Assembly (NCBI RefSeq): GCF_001573155.1
Contig: NZ_JRWG01000002.1
Span: 248,001-312,000, forward strand
Direction of reading: 5' to 3'
Length of the DNA stretch: 64,000 nucleotides
Source of the DNA: Aequorivita aquimaris
GTDB taxonomy: Bacteria; Bacteroidota; Bacteroidia; Flavobacteriales; Flavobacteriaceae
Shown here in pieces: positions 8,253-16,308 of the stretch. Position numbers and translations under genes: made by a program. The number at the start of each line of letters is the position of its first letter. Position 1 is the stretch's first letter. Below the pieces are notes generated by a model. That model saw only the letters and a program-made list of their open reading frames with translations. It did no database searches and was not told the DNA's origin.

Positions 8253-10076
8253 ATGAAATATTACTTCCTATTACTTGCCGTTTTTTTATTAAATTTTTCT
8301 TTACTGGCCCAAGATAAAGCCGAACCGTGGTTTAAGGACGGCGAAGCCCAAATAGTTCCAGCTTTTGAAAATCAACAAGATTGGATACGAACAGATTTAT
8401 GGGTTGAAACTACTTTTGACACCGATGGAGATGGCAGGCCAGACCGCATGCACGTTGACGTTACAAGACCCAAACAAACAGAAGATGGTTTAAAACTTCC
8501 TGTAATTTATGAATCAAGCCCTTATTTTGCAGGCGTTGCACCAAATGTGGAAGGCGCTTTTTATGATGTCCATCACGAATTGGGTGCGGTGGGAAAAGAC
8601 ATTGTGCATCCTTCGGTAACGAGAACAGGAAAACGCCCTATTATTTCCAATTCACAGATTAAAACCTGGGTTACCCGTGGATATATCGTAGTTCACTCTT
8701 CTTCGCCGGGAACAGGGCTTTCACAAGGCTCGCCGACCGTTGGCGGTGACAATGAATCGTTGGCTCCAAAAGCAGTTATCGATTGGTTGAACGGCCGCGC
8801 AAAAGGATATACAACTCCCGACGGGACGGAAGAGGTAAAAGCATATTGGACCACCGGAAAAGTTGGGATGACGGGAACTTCGTATAACGGAACCATTCCA
8901 CTGGCAGCTGCAACTACGGGCGTTGAAGGTTTAGAGGCTATCATTCCCATTGCCCCAAACACTTCATATTATCACTATTACAGAAGCAACGGTTTGGTAC
9001 GCTCGCCTGGTGGGTATTTAGGAGAAGATGTTGACGTACTTTACGATTTCATCCACAGTGGCGACGAATCAAAAAGGGCACATAACAATAAAGTGTATCG
9101 CGATACCGAAATTAAAAATGGCATAGACAGAAAAACGGGTGATTACAATGAATTCTGGGCAAGCCGTGATTATTTAAACGATATGAAACCAATGAAAGCC
9201 GCGCTGTTTATGGCGCACGGTTTTAATGATTGGAATGTAATGCCTGAGCACAGTTATAGAATTTATAAGGCTGCAGAAGAAATGGGGCTTCCAGTAAAAA
9301 TCTATTATCACCAATACGGTCACGGGGGGCCGCCGCCACTTTCCATGATGAATAAATGGTTTACGAAATATCTCTTCGGAATTGAAAATGATATTGAAAA
9401 AGGCCCAAAAGCTTGGATTGTTAGGGAAAATGATAAAAGCGATAATCCTACACCATACCCAAACTACCCGAATCCAAATGCGGAATTAGTTAAACTTTAT
9501 CCCATTTCCACCTCACCAAATGATGGAATTTTGTCGCTCGAAAAAAAGAGTACTGTGCAATTACATGCTATGTTGAGAGATGACTATAATTTTTCTGGTG
9601 ATTCACTTGCACAACTTTCAGGTTCCATTCATAGATTATTATTCACAACTCCTATTTTAAAGGAAGATTTACATCTTTCGGGACTTTCTAAACTGAATAT
9701 TAAATTGGCCAGCAGCAAGCCCGCGGCAAATCTTTCCGTTTGGATGGTTTCCTTGCCTTGGAACAAAGATAAAAATGCAAAAATTACTGATAATATTATC
9801 ACACGCGGTTGGGCAGATCCACAGAATTATAAATCCATTACTGAAAGTGAGCCGTTGGAGCCTGGAAAGTTTTATGAAATGTCCTTCGATTTAATTCCGG
9901 ATGATCAAGTAATTCCAGCAGGGCAGCAGATTGGTTTGATGATTTTTTCGAGTGATAACCAATTCACCCTTTTGCCAGAACCGGGAACTATTTTGACCGT
10001 TGATTTGGACAAAACTACAATTGAAATTCCAGTTGTTGGCGGGAAGAATGTACTTATTAAAGCAATGTCCAATTAA
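8253..10076 (+). CDS. Exported S15 family X-Pro dipeptidyl-peptidase-like hydrolase
   Basis: A 607-residue secreted or periplasmic serine peptidase with signal peptide MKYYFLLLAVFLLNFSLLAQ. The alpha/beta-hydrolase core has the nucleophile Ser in GMTGTSYNG and an acid in HGFNDWNVMPEH, with a probable catalytic His in YHQYGHGGPP. The C-terminal third is the jelly-roll domain found in the X-Pro dipeptidyl-peptidase/CocE class. It likely removes Xaa-Pro dipeptides from external peptides. The ATG at 8253 is chosen because it directly begins the signal peptide; an upstream ATG at 8208 overlaps the previous gene. Confidence 0.88.
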   Translation: MKYYFLLLAVFLLNFSLLAQDKAEPWFKDGEAQIVPAFENQQDWIRTDLWVETTFDTDGDGRPDRMHVDVTRPKQTEDGLKLPVIYESSPYFAGVAPNVEGAFYDVHHELGAVGKDIVHPSVTRTGKRPIISNSQIKTWVTRGYIVVHSSSPGTGLSQGSPTVGGDNESLAPKAVIDWLNGRAKGYTTPDGTEEVKAYWTTGKVGMTGTSYNGTIPLAAATTGVEGLEAIIPIAPNTSYYHYYRSNGLVRSPGGYLGEDVDVLYDFIHSGDESKRAHNNKVYRDTEIKNGIDRKTGDYNEFWASRDYLNDMKPMKAALFMAHGFNDWNVMPEHSYRIYKAAEEMGLPVKIYYHQYGHGGPPPLSMMNKWFTKYLFGIENDIEKGPKAWIVRENDKSDNPTPYPNYPNPNAELVKLYPISTSPNDGILSLEKKSTVQLHAMLRDDYNFSGDSLAQLSGSIHRLLFTTPILKEDLHLSGLSKLNIKLASSKPAANLSVWMVSLPWNKDKNAKITDNIITRGWADPQNYKSITESEPLEPGKFYEMSFDLIPDDQVIPAGQQIGLMIFSSDNQFTLLPEPGTILTVDLDKTTIEIPVVGGKNVLIKAMSN

Positions 10077-10304
10077 CTATTGTCCTCCTGATTTAAAAAA
10101 GCTTTAATCAATACATATAATTTCTGAAAAAAAGTCATTTTTCAATGTCAAAATGGCGGTGAAATTCTATTGCAAAAACCGTTTAAAGCATTCTTTTTGT
10201 TAAAAATTTTTAAATTTTTTTCAATGAAAATTAGCAGAGCGATTTTGGCATTTCTTTTGTCCAATTTCAAATAAATTAATTGTTTAACTTAAATCTTAAT
10301 TATT

Positions 10305-10787
10305 ATGAGCACCTTAGTAAATGTTCCTAAAAATGGAGGTTTGACACGAACAAATACTGACCGTTCTTCAACCCTCCCCACTTTGTCCTCTTGGATTGAA
10401 GACATTTTTAACAGGGATTTACCTTCCGTATTTTCTCAGAATTTCAATACCGGAATGAGCCTACCAAAAGTAAACATTAAAGAAACCGCAGATGCTTATT
10501 TTGTGGAAATGGCTGTCCCTGGACTAAAAAAATCAGATTTCCAGATAGATTTGGACAATCAAATACTTTCCATCGCTACCGAAGTGGAAGAAGAAAACGA
10601 AACAAAAGAGCAAAACTACACCCGTAGGGAATTTGGTTATTCTTCCTTCAAACGAAGCTTCACGCTTCCCGAAACGGTTGATGACGGAAAGATTAAAGCA
10701 AATTACAATGAGGGTATTTTAAGTATCCATCTTCCAAAGAAAGAAGAGGCAAAACAAAAACCCCCAAGAAATATCAAAATTTCCTAA
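10305..10787 (+). CDS. Hsp20 / alpha-crystallin family small heat-shock protein
   Basis: A 160-residue cytosolic holdase chaperone. After a variable N-terminus, the alpha-crystallin domain runs from about residue 45 (PKVNIKETADAYFVEMAVPG) to the GILSIHLPKKEE strand near the end, with the conserved A-x-x-x-x-G-L-like element YNEGILSIHLP. The gene is single, with a 228-bp AT-rich upstream gap and a terminator directly behind it, which fits an independently regulated stress gene. Confidence 0.92.
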   Translation: MSTLVNVPKNGGLTRTNTDRSSTLPTLSSWIEDIFNRDLPSVFSQNFNTGMSLPKVNIKETADAYFVEMAVPGLKKSDFQIDLDNQILSIATEVEEENETKEQNYTRREFGYSSFKRSFTLPETVDDGKIKANYNEGILSIHLPKKEEAKQKPPRNIKIS

Positions 10788-10812
10788 GCATTATTTCTTG
10801 GCTAAACATCTT

Positions 10813-10835
10813 AGGGCTCATTTGGAGCCCTTTTC
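10813..10835 (+). terminator. Rho-independent terminator after the Hsp20 gene
   Basis: AGGGCTC (10813-10819) pairs perfectly with GAGCCCT (10825-10831) across a 5-base loop, followed by a run of T. Confidence 0.8.
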
Positions 10836-10911
10836 TTTCCAACATAGCAAGCTATTAATATTTTAAAATAGAAGTTGCTAATATCATTTTTTTGATGTGG
10901 AACCATTAATA

Positions 10912-11154
10912 ATGAAGATTATGATAACTAGAAAATTTAAGCCCGGAGATTGGGTAAAAATTAAAGGCAAAAACGATTCGCCTAAAATGGAAATACTGAA
11001 ATATATTTCAAAAGAAGACCCCATTACCGGAATAACTAATAATGACAGTGTTGTGGAATGTGTCTATTATAAAAGTGGCGAACGCTTTACACGTTCCATC
11101 CACCAAAACCGACTTTTAAAACTGCGCGAAACAGGAGGAATTTATAAAGCATAA
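10912..11154 (+). CDS. Small YodC/DUF2158-like protein
   Basis: An 80-residue basic protein. The N-terminal RKFKPGDWVKIKGKNDSPKM and the later VVECVYYKSGERFTRSIHQN resemble the small beta-barrel proteins of the YodC/DUF2158 group, in which a GDxVxLK turn is followed by a short SPxM motif and a Trp/Tyr strand. Their function is unknown. The open frame can be extended to a GTG at 10897, but the ATG at 10912 or 10921 is more likely. It follows the Hsp20 terminator and therefore probably has its own promoter. Confidence 0.65.
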   Translation: MKIMITRKFKPGDWVKIKGKNDSPKMEILKYISKEDPITGITNNDSVVECVYYKSGERFTRSIHQNRLLKLRETGGIYKA

Positions 11155-11243
11155 AATAAATTTTATGGATTTATTCCAATGAAAAAAGGATTTACTCCAA
11201 ATAATAATTAACTTTGAAGAAATCCAATCTTCAAATTTTTTTT

Positions 11244-12314
11244 ATGTCCGCAGATTTTTTAAAAGGCCGTGGCGCCCAGAAAAATATACATAACCGCTTC
11301 TTCGAGAACAGCCACGAAGTATTGGATGAATATCTTAATTTCTGTGAAGCGGAAGGCGAAGAGACAGATAAAAACAAAACAAATTATATTGAAGTTTTTC
11401 CGAAAACATTTGTAAATAAAGTGGATAGTCCAGACGTTGGAATGGGTTTTTCGGCAAATCCGTATCAAGGTTGCGAGCACGGTTGTGTGTATTGTTATGC
11501 ACGAAACAGTCACGAATATTGGGGTTATGGCGCCGGCCTTGATTTTGAGCGAAATATTCTTTTTAAAAAAAATGCCCCACAACTTTTGGAAGAAAAGATA
11601 ACTTCGAAAAATTGGCAGGGAAACACCATCATTTTTTCGGGAAATACGGACTGCTACCAACCGCTGGAACGCAAACTGCAAATCACTCGAAAATGTTTGG
11701 AAGTAATGCTGAAATGGAAACACCCAACGGGCATTATTACCAAAAATTCTCTCATTCTCCGCGATTTGGATATTTTAAAGGAGATGACAAAATTGAATAT
11801 TATTTCAGCAAACATTTCCATCACATCCCTTTCCGAAGACACACGTAGATTGCTGGAACCGCGCACGGCGAGTATCAAACAACGACTGAAAACTGTGGAA
11901 ACACTTTCGGAAAATGGAATTCCTGTACGGGTGATGATGGCGCCGATAATTCCTTCATTAAATAGTCATGAAATTCTTCCTTTAGTTAAAAAAGTAGCGG
12001 AGCTCGGCGCAGTGGACGTGGGATATACCATTGTGCGACTAAATGGACAAATTGCTGAAATTTTTAAAGATTGGGCATCCAAAACTATTCCAGATAAAGC
12101 GGAACGTATTTTAAACCAAATTGCGGAATGCCACGGCGGAAACCTCAACGACAGCCAATGGGGAAGACGCATGAAAGGCGAGGGGACCATCAGCGAACAA
12201 GTGAAAGACACGATGGCGATTGCAAAAAAGAAGTATTTAAAGGACCGAAAAATAGAACCGCTTGATGCTTCTCATTTTTTACAACTTAAAAATCCGCAGA
12301 TGAAGTTGTTTTAA
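11244..12314 (+). CDS. Radical SAM protein, PA0069/SplB-related
   Basis: A 356-residue radical SAM enzyme. The 4Fe-4S cysteine motif is in YQGCEHGCVYCYARNSHEYW (C-x3-C-x2-C), followed by GNTDCYQPLERKLQITRKCL and the core beta strands of a SAM barrel. The sequence is of the PA0069 type, distantly related to spore photoproduct lyase, with a DNA- or nucleic-acid-related role suspected but not shown. The ATG at 11244 (MSADFLKGRGAQ) is chosen over a TTG start 30 bases upstream. Its 3' end is 4 bp from the convergent HD gene. Confidence 0.85.
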   Translation: MSADFLKGRGAQKNIHNRFFENSHEVLDEYLNFCEAEGEETDKNKTNYIEVFPKTFVNKVDSPDVGMGFSANPYQGCEHGCVYCYARNSHEYWGYGAGLDFERNILFKKNAPQLLEEKITSKNWQGNTIIFSGNTDCYQPLERKLQITRKCLEVMLKWKHPTGIITKNSLILRDLDILKEMTKLNIISANISITSLSEDTRRLLEPRTASIKQRLKTVETLSENGIPVRVMMAPIIPSLNSHEILPLVKKVAELGAVDVGYTIVRLNGQIAEIFKDWASKTIPDKAERILNQIAECHGGNLNDSQWGRRMKGEGTISEQVKDTMAIAKKKYLKDRKIEPLDASHFLQLKNPQMKLF

Positions 12315-12318
12315 AAAT

Positions 12319-12981
12319 TTATTTTTCACCTTCCCATTCAGCATAAAATTGTTTCAGAAAAGTTTCCATAAAAGCATGTCTTTCTTCTGCAATTTTTCGT
12401 CCGGTTTCGGTATTCATCCGGTTTTTTAAAAGTAGCAGTTTTTCGTAAAAATGATTGATTGTCGGCGCATCGGATGCTTTGTATTCCGAAGGCGTCATAT
12501 TCATGTTCGGCTTAATTTCCGGATCGTAAAGCTTTCGGTTTTTAAAACCTCCGTAATTGAAAGTACGTGCAATTCCAATCGCCCCCAGCGCGTCCAGCCT
12601 ATCGGCATCTTGCACAACATCTAATTCTTTTGAATGAAATTCCTGGTTTTTATTTCCGCCTTTAAAAGAAACGTTTTCAATAATTTTCACGATATGATCG
12701 ATTGTTTCTTCGGAAATGTTTTCTGATTTTAGAAACTGGCTCGCTTTTTTTGGGCCAACGGTTTCATCGCCATTGTGAAATTTGGAATCGGCTATATCGT
12801 GGAGCAATGCGCTGAGCGAAACGATGGTTCTGTCAACTTTTTCACTTTCGGAAATGAGCAAAGCGTTTTTATAAACCCGTTCAATATGGAACCAATCGTG
12901 GCCACCTTCGGCGTTTTGCAATTCGTTTTTAACAAAGTTGATAGTTTTCTGAATAATTTCTTCCGAAGAAAATGAAGCCAT
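12319..12981 (-). CDS. HD domain phosphohydrolase
   Basis: A 220-residue cytosolic metal-dependent phosphohydrolase. His residues in AEGGHDWFHIERVYKNAL and the LLHDIADSKFHNGDE doublet give the H...HD signature, and a downstream Asp in VQDADRLDALGAIGIARTFNYG completes the metal site. This form (YedJ/PF01966-like) is widespread in Bacteroidetes; the natural substrate is unknown, perhaps a nucleotide. Its ATG overlaps the stop of the acyltransferase (TAATG at 12981), so both genes are one transcript. Confidence 0.85.
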   Translation of the reverse strand: MASFSSEEIIQKTINFVKNELQNAEGGHDWFHIERVYKNALLISESEKVDRTIVSLSALLHDIADSKFHNGDETVGPKKASQFLKSENISEETIDHIVKIIENVSFKGGNKNQEFHSKELDVVQDADRLDALGAIGIARTFNYGGFKNRKLYDPEIKPNMNMTPSEYKASDAPTINHFYEKLLLLKNRMNTETGRKIAEERHAFMETFLKQFYAEWEGEK

Positions 12982-13724
12982 TATTTATGGATTTTTGAAG
13001 TGATGATTTCTTCCACTTTGTCAATCAGCGTTTCCACTTCATAATCTGCTATTTTTATTGCGGGATGCGCGGTCATTTCCAAACGGACGCCCATTTGCAT
13101 CGGGAACATCCCCCAGCGTTGTAACTTCCAGGAATTATTGAAGGTAACGGGAATAACATAACCATCGGGCACTTTTTTAAAGAGCGTTTGCAATCCGGTT
13201 CTTCGAAAAGGCTTGGGCACACCTGTTTTGCTGCGCGTTCCCTCGGGGAAAATAACGCCGCTTCGCTTAAATTTCTGAAGGTATTTTGAAAACTTCACCA
13301 TTTCAACAATAGCTTGCCTCGGGTTTTTTCTGTCGATCAAAATAGAGCCGCCGTGCCTCAAATTATAGGAAACGGAAGGAATTCCCTTCCCTAATTCCAC
13401 TTTAGAAATAAACTTGGGATGGTATTTCCGCAAATACCAAGTAATGGGCGAAATATCCCACATACTTTGGTGGTTTGAGACAATGATTATGGGAACATTA
13501 TTCGGGATGCTGGTATTGATATCGATATGGAATGTGGTCCCCAGCACATTTAAACAGCGAAGCAGTGTCCAGTTTAAATAGTCAACACTTTTTTTATGTG
13601 CTGTGTACCCAAACCAGTTAAAGCAAATCCATTGTATGGGATGGAAAATAACGATTGTAATACCAAAGAGTAAGTAAAACAATATCGTAAAGGGATAACT
13701 TATTATTTTAGAGAATGCCATCAT
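12981..13724 (-). CDS. 1-acyl-sn-glycerol-3-phosphate acyltransferase (PlsC-like)
   Basis: A membrane-bound acyltransferase of 246-249 residues that makes phosphatidic acid from lysophosphatidic acid. The catalytic H-x4-D motif is in SNHQSMWDISPITW, and the second motif in GVIFPEGTRSKTG. A hydrophobic N-terminal helix anchors it. Four bases upstream of the first in-frame ATG (13730) begins a motif TACTTTTG (13739-13732) whose expected transcript start would fall on or after that ATG. The start is therefore more likely the ATG at 13724 or 13721, on a near-leaderless mRNA. Confidence 0.88.
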   Translation of the reverse strand: MMAFSKIISYPFTILFYLLFGITIVIFHPIQWICFNWFGYTAHKKSVDYLNWTLLRCLNVLGTTFHIDINTSIPNNVPIIIVSNHQSMWDISPITWYLRKYHPKFISKVELGKGIPSVSYNLRHGGSILIDRKNPRQAIVEMVKFSKYLQKFKRSGVIFPEGTRSKTGVPKPFRRTGLQTLFKKVPDGYVIPVTFNNSWKLQRWGMFPMQMGVRLEMTAHPAIKIADYEVETLIDKVEEIITSKIHK

Positions 13725-13731
13725 TTCCATT

Positions 13732-13739
13732 CAAAAGTA
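13732..13739 (-). promoter_or_regulatory. -7 promoter element of the acyltransferase/HD operon
   Basis: On the minus strand, TACTTTTG matches TAnnTTTG exactly and ends two bases before an ATG. It implies a leaderless or very short-leader transcript. Confidence 0.5.
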
Positions 13740-13741
13740 AG

Positions 13742-13768
13742 AAAACCGCCCTTAAAAAGACGGTTTTT
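13742..13768 (-). terminator. Probable terminator downstream of the small membrane protein gene
   Basis: Arms AAAACCG (13743-13749) and CGGTTTT (13761-13767) frame an A-rich loop, with T-rich flanks on both strands. It ends the bacilliredoxin/membrane-protein transcript just before the next promoter. Confidence 0.55.
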
Positions 13769-13803
13769 CGTGTTCGACTATTTCTGTTTTCAAAATCGAA
13801 AAA

Positions 13804-14040
13804 TTAATTTTTCGATTTCAACTTAGATTTCGATTTGTTCTTCAACGTATTTCGGTCTATGTAAATATAATTGTAAACACACAATCCGACAATTAAGAGC
13901 CAAAATGCCCTATAAAGCCAATCGTTTATTTCCTTTCCAAATAAATGGGAAACCTTGGGGTCTTCATAAATATTAAAGGCAAGTGCGCCAAAAGCGAGTA
14001 TGCCAATAACAACGGTCAAGGGTTTGTTGAGTTGTATCAT
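13804..14040 (-). CDS. Small two-helix membrane protein of unknown function
   Basis: A 78-residue protein with two hydrophobic segments (TVVIGILAFGALAFNIY and WLYRAFWLLIVGLCVYNYIY) and a basic, Lys/Ser-rich C-terminus (NTLKNKSKSKLKSKN) expected to lie in the cytosol. It starts 15 bp after the bacilliredoxin gene and is probably cotranscribed with it. No family recognised. Confidence 0.7.
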   Translation of the reverse strand: MIQLNKPLTVVIGILAFGALAFNIYEDPKVSHLFGKEINDWLYRAFWLLIVGLCVYNYIYIDRNTLKNKSKSKLKSKN

Positions 14041-14055
14041 AACCTGTTTGGTTAC

Positions 14056-14466
14056 TTAACAATATTCGTTATACGCGCCTTTTAGGTTTTCGGCAATCAT
14101 TTGTGCAGGGCGGCCTTCAATGTGGTGACGCTCGAGCATATGCACCAATTCACCATTTTTGAATAATGCCATAGAAGGTGAGCTTGGTGGAAACGGAACC
14201 ATGTTGGCTCTTGCCGCATCTACCGCTTCGCGATCAACGCCCGCAAAAACGGTTACCAGATTATCGGGCTTTTTTGAATTGTCTAAAGACATTGCAGCAC
14301 CGGGACGCGCATTTGCAGCCGCACAACCACAAACGGAGTTTACTACTACTAGGGTGGTTCCTTCTTTCTTCAATGCCTCTTCCACTTCATTTGCTGTATG
14401 TAGTTCAGAGAAACCTACTCTTGTTAGGTCTTCGCGCATTGGTTTTACTAGTTCGGGTGGGTACAT
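14056..14466 (-). CDS. BrxA/BrxB family bacilliredoxin (YphP/YqiW-like)
   Basis: A 136-residue thioredoxin-fold protein. The active-site C-G-C motif sits in VNSVCGCAAANARPGAAMSL, the hallmark of the YphP/YqiW (BrxA/BrxB, DUF1094) family. In Bacillus these reduce mixed disulfides with bacillithiol, and Bacteroidetes are known to carry the family and often bacillithiol-type pathways. Length and the C-terminal HIEGRPAQMIAENL are normal. A promoter motif TATCTTTG precedes it. Confidence 0.93.
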   Translation of the reverse strand: MYPPELVKPMREDLTRVGFSELHTANEVEEALKKEGTTLVVVNSVCGCAAANARPGAAMSLDNSKKPDNLVTVFAGVDREAVDAARANMVPFPPSSPSMALFKNGELVHMLERHHIEGRPAQMIAENLKGAYNEYC

Positions 14467-14502
14467 AATATTTGTATTTTAAAGTGTATTAAATTGTGAA
14501 TG

Positions 14503-14510
14503 CAAAGATA
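14503..14510 (-). promoter_or_regulatory. -7 promoter element of the bacilliredoxin gene
   Basis: Minus-strand TATCTTTG, an exact TAnnTTTG match, about 37 bases upstream of the ATG at 14466. Confidence 0.55.
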
Positions 14511-14520
14511 CTAATTTTGA

Positions 14521-14680
14521 AAGGGAAAAATTCCAAATAACTAGATAGGAAATTCCAAATTACAAGCTCCAAATTCCAAATAAGTGTTTAACCTCAAATT
14601 TCAAAAAATCTTAAACTAATTAAACAGCCCTCTTTTGGTCCCAAAAGCTATCGGGATGGAATTTGAGATTTGGAATTTTA
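14521..14680. repeat. Intergenic repeat of AAATTCCAAAT blocks with a small palindrome
   Basis: Several copies of AAATTCCAAAT-like blocks on one side are mirrored by GGAATTTGAGATTTGGAATTT on the other. Between them is the perfect hairpin CTTTTGG-TC-CCAAAAG (14632-14647). The same blocks occur at 5310-5345 and 52840-52905. No gene is visible here; the right end also supplies the -33 region of the next promoter. Confidence 0.6.
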
Positions 14681-14694
14681 AATAGTTACCTTTG
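14663..14694 (+). promoter_or_regulatory. Promoter of the TerB/DnaJ gene
   Basis: TTG (14663-14665), 21 bases, then TACCTTTG (14687-14694): an exact TAnnTTTG element with acceptable spacing, 30 bases before the ATG at 14725. Confidence 0.6.
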
Positions 14695-14724
14695 TCGGCT
14701 TATAAAAAGAAAAATTACAATTTC

Positions 14725-15456
14725 ATGCTTCGTTGGTTATTGGCCGTTCTAGGTTATTTTGTGTATCGATTTCCGGGTGCTATTGTTGGGTTTATTTTGG
14801 GAAGCTTATTGGATAACCTGAGCGTTAAGGGTAGAAGGTTTCAAACTTCCTTTGGCACATCGCAACAACATGTTACTCCAGCAGATTTTGAGTTAAACCT
14901 ACTTTCCTTAGCCTCCTTGGTTATAAAAGCCGATGGAAATGTAAGCCAGACCGAACTGGATTACGTTCGCCAGTATTTTGTGCAGGCATATGGGCGCGAT
15001 CGCGCTAATGCTACCTTTCGAATTTTTAATGAGGTAATAAAAAAACGCGAAATATCTGCCCAAAACATTTGTGCACTATTACAACAACGAACCCGTTACG
15101 AAAGCCGATTGCAGATTCTTCATTTCCTCTTCAGCATTGCGAATGCGGACGGAAGTGTTTCAACGGCCGAGGTAAACGAGATAAACCGAATTGCAGGCTT
15201 TTTGGGAGTTTACGGACGGGATTTTGAAAGTATTAAGGCGATGTTTTTCAAAAATCCCGACAGTGCTTACAAAATCTTGGAAATTGACAGAACAGCAACC
15301 GTAGCTGAAATTAAGACCGCGTACAGAACAATGGTAAAAAAATACCATCCCGATAAACTGCAGCATATGGACGAAGCACACCAAAAAGGAGGTGAGGAAA
15401 AGTTTAAAAAAGTGCAGGAAGCCTACGAACAACTTCAGAAAGAGCGCGGATTTTAG
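14725..15456 (+). CDS. TerB-like / DnaJ domain co-chaperone (DjlA-like)
   Basis: A 243-residue protein. An N-terminal hydrophobic, Gly-containing segment (about residues 4-30, LAVLGYFVYRFPGAIVGFIL) anchors it. A TerB-like helical domain (about 60-165, with LVIKADGNVSQTELDYVRQY and IANADGSVSTAEVNEI) is followed by a C-terminal J domain with the HPD motif in MVKKYHPDKLQHM. This architecture matches DjlA, a membrane DnaJ-type partner of DnaK. The ATG at 14725 fits the promoter; a TTG 33 bases upstream overlaps the promoter itself and is rejected. Confidence 0.88.
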   Translation: MLRWLLAVLGYFVYRFPGAIVGFILGSLLDNLSVKGRRFQTSFGTSQQHVTPADFELNLLSLASLVIKADGNVSQTELDYVRQYFVQAYGRDRANATFRIFNEVIKKREISAQNICALLQQRTRYESRLQILHFLFSIANADGSVSTAEVNEINRIAGFLGVYGRDFESIKAMFFKNPDSAYKILEIDRTATVAEIKTAYRTMVKKYHPDKLQHMDEAHQKGGEEKFKKVQEAYEQLQKERGF

Positions 15457-15521
15457 GCGTTTTCACAAATTAGATTATTCCTTTTTAAAAAATATCACTT
15501 AAATAAAAAGCTATTTGTTTC

Positions 15522-15549
15522 TTTATTTTTAGGCTTAACTAAAAATAAA
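15522..15549. promoter_or_regulatory. 28-bp palindrome, candidate operator for the metal regulator
   Basis: TTTATTTTTAG (15522-15532) is the exact reverse complement of CTAAAAATAAA (15539-15549), with a 6-base centre. The core TTTAGG...CTAAA resembles DtxR/MntR-type boxes. A second, shorter dyad ACAT-AGCTTA-ATGT (15550-15563) lies between it and the -7 element. Their position just upstream of a DtxR/MntR-like gene suggests autoregulation in response to a metal. Confidence 0.55.
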
Positions 15550-15574
15550 ACATAGCTTAATGTAAAAATATTTT

Positions 15575-15582
15575 TACCTTTG
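15575..15582 (+). promoter_or_regulatory. -7 promoter element of the metal operon
   Basis: TACCTTTG, an exact TAnnTTTG match ending 5 bases before the ATG at 15588. The transcript would start at or next to the start codon (leaderless). Confidence 0.6.
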
Positions 15583-15587
15583 TGCCT

Positions 15588-16244
15588 ATGTTTACATTAG
15601 CCGAAGAAAACTATTTAAAGGCAATATTTCATTTAGAGCATGAAAGTTCAGGTGAAGTAAGTACCAACGCGATTGCGGAAAGTATGGAGACCAAACCCTC
15701 TTCCGTGACCGATATGATTCAAAAACTGGCAGAGAAAAAACTGGTAGTTTACAAACGCTACAAAGGTGCCCAATTAACCGAAAAAGGCAAAAAAATTGCG
15801 GCAAATGTTATTAGAAAACACCGTTTATGGGAAGTTTTTTTAGTGGAAAAATTAAACTTCCACTGGGATGAAGTCCACGAAATAGCGGAACAGTTGGAGC
15901 ACATTCAATCGGAAGAATTAATCACCCGCCTCGATAAATTTTTGGGCAGCCCCGATTTTGACCCTCACGGCGACCCTATTCCCGATAAGCACGGAGTTTT
16001 AAAACGCACGGAGAAAAAATTACTTTCAGAAATAGAAAAAACCCAAAAGGGCGTTTGTGTAGGTGTAAAGGAAAGCAGCGCTGACTTTCTTCAGTATTTA
16101 GATAAGAAAAAAATCAGCATTGGTACAAAAATCACTGTGCTGGGCAAGGAATTTTTTGACGGCTCCATGATAATCCAAGTAGGCAACGAACAGTTTTTTA
16201 TTTCAAAAACAGTAGCCGAAAATCTCTTTGTGCAAACACTTTAA
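15588..16244 (+). CDS. DtxR/MntR family metal-dependent transcriptional repressor
   Basis: A 218-residue regulator. The N-terminal winged helix (FTLAEENYLKAIFHLE ... MIQKLAEKKLVVYKRYKGAQLTEKGK) is followed by the metal-binding dimerisation domain (HRLWEVFLVEKLNFHWDEVHEIAEQLEHI ... DFDPHGDPIPDKHG), with the His and Glu ligands in place. A C-terminal FeoA/SH3-like domain closes it. It is the first gene of an operon with a TroA-like binding protein, ATPase and two permeases, so it most likely senses Mn2+ or Fe2+ and represses their uptake. The start is the ATG at 15588; a GTG 6 bases earlier overlaps the promoter element. Confidence 0.92.
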   Translation: MFTLAEENYLKAIFHLEHESSGEVSTNAIAESMETKPSSVTDMIQKLAEKKLVVYKRYKGAQLTEKGKKIAANVIRKHRLWEVFLVEKLNFHWDEVHEIAEQLEHIQSEELITRLDKFLGSPDFDPHGDPIPDKHGVLKRTEKKLLSEIEKTQKGVCVGVKESSADFLQYLDKKKISIGTKITVLGKEFFDGSMIIQVGNEQFFISKTVAENLFVQTL

Positions 16245-16308
16245 TGCTTTATTCAATTGTACAGCCCTTGCTTTAGAGGGTCTTGATTTAATCCTTATTC
16301 AACTAAAA

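Noticed and set aside
15522-15549. The palindrome before the metal repressor as a terminator
   Set aside because: Its stem is almost entirely A-T, with no GC-rich core, and it sits right in front of a promoter; an operator is the simpler reading.
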